Shown one piece after another: positions 55,842-64,000 of a stretch of DNA of 64,000 nucleotides. Both the position numbers and the translations under genes were made by a program. Location: NCBI RefSeq assembly GCF_964355755.1, contig NC_092674.1, positions 6,391,001 through 6,455,000 on the forward strand. The letters are read 5' to 3'. A model generated the notes under the pieces. That model was not told the DNA's origin and made no database searches. It worked only from the letters and a program-made list of their open reading frames with translations. Every line of letters starts with the position of its first letter. The stretch's first letter is position 1. This DNA is from Antedon mediterranea. Its lineage: Eukaryota > Echinodermata > Crinoidea > Comatulida > Antedonidae.

Positions 55842-56306
55842 CGTGGTGGCACTGTAACGAATAAATATAGAAATTATTTAATTATTGAAATGTTCTTTCC
55901 TCTATGATATCAGTATAATTGACTGTTCTAATATGATTCTTACCTTTTGCAATTCTTACCTTTTATTATAGTAAAGTTAAGAGGAGGAGCCTCTTCTCTC
56001 ATATGTGTAGATTATTATTGTATAATATTACATAAATCTGTTTGGTCTTTTTTATCATGATGGTGATGCTTTAGTAAGACCATATTCTTATACCATACTT
56101 TTATTTTACTAATCGACAATAGTGAGGGTACATCATCGGCGTTCAGTATTTTAAGGTTATTTTGTTTGGGAAGGGGCTACCAAACTTTACCAAGATGGAC
56201 TCGCTCTTGAGAGATGCTTAAACTCGCAAAAGACCTTCTACTACTGATCAATAATAATAGATTAGAATAGTATTTCAGATGACAACCATGAACAAAAACA
56301 TAATAA

Positions 56307-56632
56307 TGCACTTGTCAATTGTATGACTCACTATACGACCCCCGGGAGAGGTGCGTCATTTACAAATAATTACTGACGCAGGGGAGCGTCAAAAATCTAG
56401 ATGGTACGTCACATCAATGAACAAGGTGTGTCAATGTCCGTCACTTTACCACCCACCATATCATAAACAACATGGTCACAGTGCGTCAAAATGGGTGCGT
56501 CATGGTCACCTAAAGGTAAGTCACCTTTTTGACGCACGGGTGCGTCATGGTATTCAAAAGTATGACGTACATCGGACAAATGACGCACCTCTCCCGGGGG
56601 TCGTATAGTGGGTCATACAATTGACAAGTGCA
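56307..56632. mobile_element. 326-bp transposon with 55-bp inverted ends, rich in TGACG words
   Basis: Ends TGCACTTGTCAATTGTATGA... and complement, about 55 bp, flanked by TAA at 56304-56306 and 56633-56635. The TIR contains CCCCCGGGAGAGGTGCGTCA. About ten TGACG/CGTCA words occur inside. It lies 470-790 bp upstream of the folate receptor start codon (gene on minus). No transposase. PIF/Harbinger-like by the TAA duplication. Confidence 0.9.
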
Positions 56633-56639
56633 TAAGGTA

Positions 56640-58110
56640 ATGAACGACACCCACAACAGTGACCATTCAAGAAAAAGAGTAAGGGGCTTATCTGCTGATC
56701 ATGCTTTCCTCATTTCCAGTAGCAGTAGCTATGAGGACGTGTGATTATATTATAATTAATATATAATAAATAGCCCTATAAAAATAATAATTATTAATAA
56801 AACAAGAAAATGTTAATTTTTTTACAATTATTAGTTAGGCCTACACAAATGAATCAATAATTTGGTGAATAAATGGTAACTTATTAAATCACTATCTATA
56901 CCGTAAGTAATGAATCGTTCAAGTAGGCCTAGTAGCTAGCCTAGGCCCGTCATTGTCATGTCTCCGCACAAGGAAACCATCCGGTCCTCGCACGCCGGTT
57001 GCGGGGTGGTACGAACCGTGCGCGATAAGACGAACTAGGCTAGGCCTAATTTGTGTACAGGGCCTAACTACTACTCTACTAAACTTGCATGCCATTAGCC
57101 CTAGCCTGAACTGTGTCGCTAACTTTTGATATATCATTATCAGTTTATATAATTCCTTACAGCCTGTCTTACCCGCAAAATGATAAAACTATTGAATAAA
57201 TTGCGATAACAAATTTAAAGCATGGACAGTGTTTTGCTACTTGATGCCACCAGGTGTGATGATGTAATCAACCCACGTGGTCAAAAATTATAGAGGGCGT
57301 TTAATACAATCATCTTATGAATATTTTATAACTCTATGAATATGCAAATGACTTTTTATTTTCAACTAATTTTGCAGAGCCGCTCAGTATACTGTTAATT
57401 TGTGGATAAATTTTATCGTTAAATTTGAGACGTTCCACAAGAAATCAATCAGGGAAGAGTCACTCTTTCAAGAAATAACATTTTGTCACTGCTAGTATTA
57501 GACGACTAAAGAAAAAAAAAGGTGATTATATCTTTTCATTTTCAATAATATATTTATTTATATCCTTGATTTACACAATATATTTGATATACTTAATCTT
57601 GTCATATATAACATGATAAAATTAAAATGTTATTATTTTTTTCAAATTTATACAATTTGTTTGTTTTTAGTAATTTATATAAATTTATGAAATTAAAAAT
57701 ACATATTTTCATACAAATCTCTATGATATTATAAAAGTGCATAAGTATTGGAAATTACACAAGTATTTATATTTTATTCCAAACATACAATTCTATTATT
57801 CAATCTATACCTACTTTATTCAATATCTAAAAATAGATTTATCAATCATGAGGCAAAACTCTCCCTTAGCAGAAATGGTCCACATGCCTGTCCAGAGTGT
57901 CAGCCCATAAAACACACAATTGTAATTTGATTATATTAACTGCCCATTAAATACAACCCAAGGGTACTATTAGGTCATTTACAACAAGGTCACCTGGACA
58001 ACTCATGAAAATTCCTACATGGTTTTCAGCAATTTCTGTAGTGAAGTGTCTGTCACACTCCAGCTGGCCTCTCATGTGTGTCAAGATAAAGAATCAGAAC
58101 TCGTAAATTG
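56640..58110. other. intergenic stretch, probable promoter side of the folate receptor gene
   Basis: 56930-57130 is GC-richer with several TAGGCCTA-like words and could hold the non-coding first exon of the folate receptor gene; the rest is AT-rich. No gene is seen. Confidence 0.4.
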
Positions 58111-58127
58111 TTTAAAACAGACCAAGA

Positions 58128-58133
58128 TTTATT
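58128..58133 (-). promoter_or_regulatory. candidate polyadenylation signal of the PLP-enzyme gene
   Basis: AATAAA on the minus strand 194 bp after the stop codon at 58327. Confidence 0.45.
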
Positions 58134-58326
58134 ACCCGGATTTTTTCAAAAACCCGGGTGAAATGGACTGATTCTGATAAGGGAGAGAAATGCCTAATGT
58201 GATTTTAAAATAAGATTATTGGATAGAAGATGTAGAGTTTTACACTTAAAAAAAAGACGAGGTAAGCGCCTTATGCTGGCTACGGCCCTGATTGTAGTAA
58301 TTAATACTAACTGGATAACACAAACA

Positions 58327-61300
58327 TCAGCTTTCTAAAACAACAGGTTCTGTGTCTATACTCATCCAGCCCTGCATTCTATTAATAGCCGCCTCTCCAA
58401 GAACACTTTTTAAACTTGCGTTCACACAACCAAAGATACCACCTACAAATCAATGCACAATGCAGTTTATAATCATTTCTTAAAGGTATGTTCAGTTAAA
58501 AAATTATGAAACATAGGGGAAACTATAAAGGCCCGCACCTGACCTTTAACATCGTACAATCATCTTATGAATATTATAACTCTATGAATATGTGTGTTCA
58601 GACTCACAGCATTAAGGTAGGATTATGTATGCAGCATACATATTTTTGTTTCTGAACTACATAGGTCTGTTCAGACAGCTATATAGCCTGTTTACACTAT
58701 CAACCTTTATGTTAAAAAAAAATTTGATGTGCCTATATGAACACGATGACATCATATCACTACCATATTTGGGCATATCACTACTTATACTTGTGCACAT
58801 CAAACTTTTTTTTTACAAACTAGTTTGATAGGGTAAGACAGAGCTTTAGTCATCCATTCATAACTGTAGTAAAAGAGGGCAGCTTTATAAGGTAATGACC
58901 TTCACACTATTAACGCCACCGTAGTTCTTGGGCTAATAAACCTAACACTGTGAGTCTGAACATACCCTATAAAAATTAACTCGCAATATCAGGTAATTAA
59001 CAGAATCAATCATGTTTGTAATGTTTATGATAAAGTTAGTACCATCCCCTCCATAGTAATTATCAGTGGTTGAGATCTGGGAGGGGATTGAGGACTGTTC
59101 GAGGTAGAACAAAACGCTTCCTTAATTCTTTTAGTCCATATTCAATCAGACTTTTTAATAAATTAATTCATTTTTTATCAGAGTAATGTTGTCGCTCTGT
59201 TGTATATTTTGAATTTTATTTGTATCTTTCTGTGTTACTAACCTTCAACTAATTTTGAGCAATTGTATGTCAACATGAATTTCCTTTTGGACAAGTACAA
59301 TAAATTGTACAGTAAGAGTAATGTTGTCACTCTGTTGTATATTTTAAATTGTATTTATATGTATTTTTCTGTGTTAGTAACCTTCAACTAATTTTGAGCA
59401 ATTGTATGTCAACATGAATTTCCTTTTGGACAAATAAAATGAACTATGAACTATAACCCCTTACCTGTGTGAACAAACAGAATTCTGTTGCCTTTGAAGG
59501 CTTGTGGATTTGAGGTGAGGTGTTTAACAAGACCTAATGCAGCTTTACTGGTGTATGTCGGGTCTAAAATGACACCAGTCTTCATCGACACATTCGTAAT
59601 GAATTCTTTAAAAAACAAACAATTTTAATTTAAGTTACAACATAGTTATAACTTATAATACACACCATGATTAAAACAATATCTTTACATGGCAATAAAC
59701 TTATCGGGGTGCGATTAAACTATAAAGTGGAACCACTTCTTTTCAGGGAATGCCTTTATTAAGGTGACACTTGACTTTGTTGGGTTGGTCCTGAAGGTAT
59801 TCCCTGTCTGCAATATTTCTTTTCGTACATAAGTTGAGGACCCTTCATGAAACGTCACAAAATAAACTTGAATATTCATTAGTCATATCCATAAGGTGTG
59901 ATGTAAGAATTGAGCTGACTACAATTCGCTAATGCAAATGCTTTCTGTCGAGCCGTTTGTGTAGTCGAGTGGATTAGACTATGGACTTTACATGTCGATG
60001 TATGGGGTTCGAATCCCATGACTAACTTCTTTTTACTTTATAGTGAGAGAGATTATTTAGAGGGTTAGGTTTAGTTATATTTAAGAAGTAGTTCTGCTAT
60101 CTTTAACATAAGGGGTCTCCAACTTATGTACAAAAAAAAAATCGCCCCTGTCCATCCCCTTAATGTTGATTTACAATGAAATTAATGATATTTATAAATG
60201 AAAATTAAACAATTTGTGTAAAGAGGTAACATGTATTATCTTAGATATTTTACCCAATTCTTCTGGAGTTGACTTAGCATATCCCAATCCTACAGAGAAC
60301 TCTACCACATCAATTAGCTCTTCGACAGTCACCTCGCCATCAAGGCCGATCTCTTTCAAAGTCTCTGTCACATGTTCCACCACATGAGCCTTGTCAAGCC
60401 GTATCACATACGCATGGATCCTAAAATTTAATACAGTAATAGTTTATTTAAACGATTCCAATCTTGGGTGTGCTCTTCTAAGTAAAGTAAAGTGCAATAT
60501 CACGACGGTCACATGGTTAATGGGGGAGAGGGGGCGTGAAGGGAGATGTAAACAAAGGCACTTTCTTACCGGAGGCGTGATCCTGTAAGGTAGTTAGCAA
60601 CTGCTAAACCCGTTGCTGTACCAGCACTACCCACAGCCACAGCTATGTCATCAAATCGATCAATAACTCCCTAAATAAATCAACAGATATCTTTTAGCAG
60701 ATTTTTTAACTAAAAAAACAATTGCACTGAAGAACTGAATTGAACAACAGGACACTGAGCTCTTTTGCTCTTTTAAGTCTCGCTGCAAATATCACAGTAC
60801 TGTACTATGTACATATTCTCCGCGGCGTGTGATGTCTGTTAAGGGGCGTGGAACTGATCGTGTCGTAGCCACAGATAAACCCTTTGATCTCCACAGCTCA
60901 GAATCCTGTTGTTAGGATTGTTTTGGAATAACATATATTAAAATATACCACAACAAATATTTTTAACATTAAAATTGTCAAATTAAGGTAATACATATAA
61001 AATTCATCTAGCTATGTTTCTGGAATAGTATAAAAGAATTAATATAGACACATACTTGTTGCATTAACTCACTCCAAGCATCTATATAACCATAGAGACC
61101 AATTGCATTAGAGCCACCAGCTTGTACACAATATGCTTTCTTGTTTCTGGATTTGCTAGTAAATATTCAAGAAATACTATTACAAACAGTTTGCAGGGAA
61201 AACATATGGTACATTAATTTTCAGTAATCTATAAAAACACACTATATTAGCCCTTTATAATATTATTACACTACAGTAAAATAAATGATAAAGCATCTTG

Positions 61301-62733
61301 CTGTAAAATAAAATTTAAAGTAAAGTAAATTTCTGAAATTGTTTCTACTCTGAAACAAGAAACTCTCCCAAATCCAGACTTTTCTTGAGGTTTAAAAGAT
61401 TCCATAATTGTACATATTGTAAACAAAAACAGTAGAACTCATTTTAAGGTGACATTTTCGAGACCAATAAAGAGTCTCCTTAATACGGGTGTCCACTGAA
61501 TAGGGATTGGCTGTTGTGTTATATATTGCCTATCATTTCATAGACAAGTAGTCTCCTTAATGGGGTGTGTCCACTGAATAGGGGTTGGCAATAGTGTTAA
61601 AACAAATATTGCTGGTCATTCACTTCACAGAGGGGAGGGGTGTCCCCTTAATAAGGGTGTTCAAAAGGAGGGGTGTCCCCTTAATAGGGGTGTTCCAAAG
61701 GAGGGGTGTCCCCTTAATAGGGGTGTTCCAAAGAAGGGGTGTGTGTTCCCTTAATAGGGGTGTTCCAAAGGAGGGGTGTCCCCTTAACAGGGGTGTTCCA
61801 AAGAAGGGGTGTCCCCTTAATAGGGGTGTTCCAAAGAAGGGGTGTGTGTTCCCTTAATAGGGGTGTTCCAAAGGAGGGGTGTCCCCTTAACAGGGGTGTT
61901 CCAAAGAAGGGGTGTCCCCTTAATAGGGGTGTTCCAAAGAAGGAGTGTCCCCTTAATAGGGGTGTTCCAAAGAAGGGATGTGTGTCCCCTTAACAGGGGT
62001 GTTCCAAAGGAGGGGTGTCCCCTTAATAGAGATGTTTCAAGGAAGGGGTATGTGTTCCCCTTAATAGGGGTGTTCCAAAGAAGGGGTGTCCCCTTAATAG
62101 GGGTGTTCCAAAGAAGGGGTGTGTGTTCCCTTAATAGGGGTGTTCCAAAGGAGGGGTGTCCCCTTAATAAGGGTGTCCCAAAGGAGGGGTGTCCCCTTAA
62201 TAAGGGTGTCCCAAAGGAGGAGTGTCCCCTTAATAGGGGTGTTCCAAAGGAGGGGTGTCCCCTTAATAGAGATGTTTCAAGGAAGGGGTATGTGTTCCCC
62301 TTAACAGGGGTGTTCCAAAGAAGGGGTGTGTGTTTCCTTAACATGGTTTTTTTTAAAGGATGTCCCAAAGGAGGAGTGTCCCCTTAATAGGGGTGTTCCA
62401 AATGAGAGGTTCTACTTTATCTAATTCCAACTTACTGTAAGAAGTTAGCAAGTTTCTTCATTCTCAAATCATCATGAAAAGAGTTTAATGGAATAAGATA
62501 CAACGATGCCCCCACTAGCATATCAATAAACACATTACCCTCACTCTGAATTTGGTCAGGATTCTATGAAATAAAAAGAAGTTTTACTAAAAATATCTTT
62601 GTTTATTTGATGAATTTATGATGAAGTTATAGATGTATTGTCCCCTAAAAACATGACAAATTAAGACTAATAAAAAAAAAGACTTTGGGTAGGCCATTTC
62701 TCAGTTTTAATAGTCAATTTGACTATTTTTTGC

Positions 62734-62766
<33 letters not shown>

Positions 62767-64000
62767 TAACAATTTATATAGCGCACCATCCACTAAAAGT
62801 GCTCAAGGCGTTAATCACAACACTGTTTGTTTATACTTTATTAATACCATATGCCTCAGCAAAAAGGTATGATTTTAATCATCAATTTGAATATTTTTTG
62901 CTGTAAATTACATTTTTTTAGGTAAATCATTTTTTTCGATCCAATTTGTGGTCAAAATGAATAACTATTATGTGACATTAAAATGGCATATTCATTAAAA
63001 TATATTTTAAAAAAAATTATTTTTCAGGGGGACAATATATCTTTAATTGGAATCAGCCAATAAGTTGGAGAGGAAATAATTCCTGTGAAAAATATGAATT
63101 ATGATATTATTAGGGATACCTACCTCATAGGGTGACCTAATGAGCAGGTGTGGTTCTAGGCCCACCTGCCTTGCTGCCACTGCTGTTGTTCTACAGTGGT
63201 TTGACTGAACATCACCAATAGTGATCACAGCATCACATTTCTTATGAATTGCATCACCCAAAAGAAACTCCAATTTCCGTGCCTGTTGCAAAATTATTAT
63301 TATTATTACGCAACACAATTGATTTACAATTGATTTACATATACACAATATTATTTTAAAAACCGTTGCATACTAAAGTTGGAATTTATTCTGACTAGTT
63401 TAGCCTCCACTGATTGTCAGGGCGTTTGTTGTATGAGAAAATGTATCTGGTGGTTGAAAATCTGCGATAATACCATATACAGCTCTGTGGTCTAGTGGTA
63501 TGATACTCACCCTGTAAGCGAGAGGTCGCAGGTTCAAATTTTACCTAATAAAGTAATATAAACATATATAATTAAACAAATATTCCTAACTCACTTTATT
63601 ACCACTCAATGTGATTCCTGTCATGTCATCGCGTTTTATAGAAACCTCAAATCCGTCTGGTACACCTGGAAGGTTCCATTTATAAATAGGGGTGAATGGT
63701 TGTATGAGCTGTAAGAAGAATACAATTTTGAAATTAAATCAAACCTGTAAAAATAAAGGAAAAGTACAAATTAGAGAAGAATGATGATAACCAAGAATGA
63801 AAACATGAAGAAAGGTTTGAGGAAAATTAACAAAATTTAACACATAAAGTTTGATAGTGTAGAAATAGCTTTAGATTTAATTGGTTAACAAACCTTTAAA
63901 CGAAATTGTGGGATGTTTTTCAAGCGTTTCAGCCAGGAGGGTGGGTCGTACGGGTACAACTTTGCCGGATCTGAACTTTCTTGCAAATAAGTCACTTCAT
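58327..64000 (-). CDS. D-cysteine desulfhydrase / ACC deaminase family PLP enzyme, 5' end off window
   Basis: Fold type II PLP enzyme. Exons on the minus strand: (64000)-63894, 63708-63595, 63282-63124, 62563-62436, 61146-61056, 60670-60570, 60420-60254, 59605-59465, 58442-58327; GT-AG, in frame, 373 residues visible. The PLP lysine is in LSGNK, followed across a splice by ARKLEFLLGDA; the substrate serine loop is QSNHCRTTAVAAR; the phosphate/tetrapeptide region is AGGSNAIGLYGY; VGSAGTATGLAVA, GLGYAKSTPEELG, LDPTYTSKAALG and FVHTGGIFG follow. At the two positions that separate the activities (Glu295 and Leu322 of bacterial ACC deaminase) this protein has Thr (PTYTSK; VHTGG), as in D-cysteine desulfhydrases, so it should turn D-cysteine into pyruvate, H2S and ammonia. 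An oddity is Asp in IGDVQSNH, where Gly is usual. The start codon is not in the window, so a mitochondrial leader cannot be judged. Confidence 0.93.
58682..58846. mobile_element. AGCTCTGTCTACAC-family copy
   Basis: GCCTGTTTACACTATCAACC at the left, ACTAGTTTGATAGGGTAAGA then CAGAGCT and TTA at the right. It lies in the last intron of the PLP-enzyme gene. Confidence 0.75.
59182..59456 (+). mobile_element. retroelement 3' end, tandemly duplicated
   Basis: Two copies, 135 bp apart, of AGTAATGTTGTC...CTCTGTTGTATATTTT and CCTTCAACTAATTTTGAGCA ATTGTATGTC-type sequence. The second ends AAATAAAATGAACTATGAAC, an AATAAA plus GAACTAT tail. Confidence 0.6.
59955..60105 (+). mobile_element. tRNA-derived SINE (family C)
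   Basis: A head with TGTGTAGTCGAGTGGATTAG (A box) and GGGGTTCGAATCCCATG (perfect B box with its T-stem), then the body GTGAGAGAGATTATTTAGAG and GGTTAGGTTTAG, shared with 32905-33010. The acceptor stem does not close, so it is not a working tRNA gene. Confidence 0.7.
60740..60922. mobile_element. copy of the GGCAATCTAACAACAG family, inverted
   Basis: Contains CAACAGGACACTGAGCTC, ATATTCTCCGCGGCGTG, TTAAGGGGCGTGGAACTG and CCTGTTGTTAGGATTG, the complement order of 27331-27501. It lies in an intron of the PLP-enzyme gene. Confidence 0.75.
61440..62410. repeat. 30-bp minisatellite grown from a dispersed repeat
   Basis: About 25 units of GGGGTGTCCCCTTAATAGGG plus GTGTTCCAAA, some with an extra GTGT. 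Left of 61620 the same words occur in a loose, dispersed-repeat form. Since the unit is 30 bp, frames stay open on both strands for over 180 codons; these are artefacts. It lies in an intron of the PLP-enzyme gene, just after exon 62563-62436. Confidence 0.95.
62626..63054. mobile_element. ~430-bp transposon with AGATGTATTGTCCCCT ends
   Basis: Left TATAGATGTATTGTCCCCTA, right TTTTTCAGGGGGACAATATA then TCTTTAA: imperfect inverted ends of about 25 bp. It contains an (AAT)n run and a TTTATATAGCGC fragment at 62734-62815. The word CTATTATGTGACATTAAAAT inside is shared with 4852-4871. It lies in an intron of the PLP-enzyme gene. Confidence 0.65.
63479..63545 (+). tRNA. tRNA-like pseudogene or SINE head
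   Basis: GCTCTGTGGTCTAGTGGTAT (A box, tRNA-Pro-like D-arm), a plausible anticodon arm CTCAC-CCTGTAA-GCGAG that would show anticodon TGT, then GGTCGCAGGTTCAAAT (B box). The T stem and acceptor stem do not pair (3' side ATTTTACC), so it is not functional. It lies in an intron of the PLP-enzyme gene. Confidence 0.55.
63840..63872. mobile_element. AGCTCTGTCTACAC-family right-end fragment
   Basis: ACATAAAGTTTGATAGTGTA followed by GAAATAGCT and TTA; it stands 22 bp from an exon of the PLP-enzyme gene. Confidence 0.6.

Noticed and set aside
61585..62387. Long open frames on both strands (over 180 codons) with a repeated GVPKEGCPLN-like peptide
   Set aside because: They are produced by a 30-bp minisatellite whose unit length is divisible by three; the array lies in an intron and frames are open in both directions.
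63479..63545. Functional tRNA gene
   Set aside because: The T stem and acceptor stem do not pair; only the D and anticodon arms are tRNA-like.

Overview
The window looks like nuclear DNA from a non-vertebrate deuterostome, most likely an echinoderm. It is AT-rich, with intron-rich genes spread over several kilobases, GT-AG introns throughout, many short inverted-repeat transposons, tRNA- and 5S-derived SINEs, and very frequent TAGGCCTA palindromes. No taxon was established by search; this is an inference from gene content and repeat style.

Layout, left to right. 1-3500 is gene-poor and may be the long 3' UTR of a gene off the left edge. 4519-8134 (minus) is a six-exon gene for a 314-residue protein I do not recognise. 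It is head-to-head with EXOC1 (plus, 9077-23753), a complete 22-coding-exon gene for exocyst subunit Sec3 of 879 residues, including 27-, 18- and 21-nt microexons. 27529-30844 (minus) is a two-exon gene for a 726-residue type I membrane cholinesterase-like protein (neuroligin/gliotactin type) that lacks the catalytic serine and histidine. 31-42.8 kb is repeat-rich: a ~178-bp satellite, transposons, SINEs and possible non-coding first exons. 42863-46105 (plus) is a complete four-exon UDP-glycosyltransferase of 544 residues. 46.1-50.2 kb holds two hairpin-bearing minisatellites. 50875-55841 (minus) is a complete five-exon folate-receptor-family gene (276 residues). 58327 to beyond 64000 (minus) is a PLP enzyme of the ACC deaminase / D-cysteine desulfhydrase family, missing only its N-terminus; its substrate-determining residues point to D-cysteine desulfhydrase.

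The genes do not form an operon or pathway; each has its own exon structure and they lie as ordinary neighbours. Reading frames of all six were rebuilt by hand from splice sites, and every exon joins in frame. Much of the remaining sequence is repeats: at least four families of short transposons with TTA/TAA target duplications (PIF/Harbinger-like), a 5S-rRNA-derived SINE, two or three tRNA-derived SINEs, a truncated LINE, a probable solo LTR, and about eight minisatellites, one of which grew from a dispersed mobile repeat.

I see no prokaryotic feature, CRISPR array, or obviously new multi-gene system. The points most worth a second look are the catalytically dead esterase-like receptor with a PPxY tail, the predicted animal D-cysteine desulfhydrase, the folate receptor with an altered binding pocket, the 5S-derived SINE beside a duplicated exon end, the tandem POU/homeodomain-like sites, and the families of hairpin-forming repeats.
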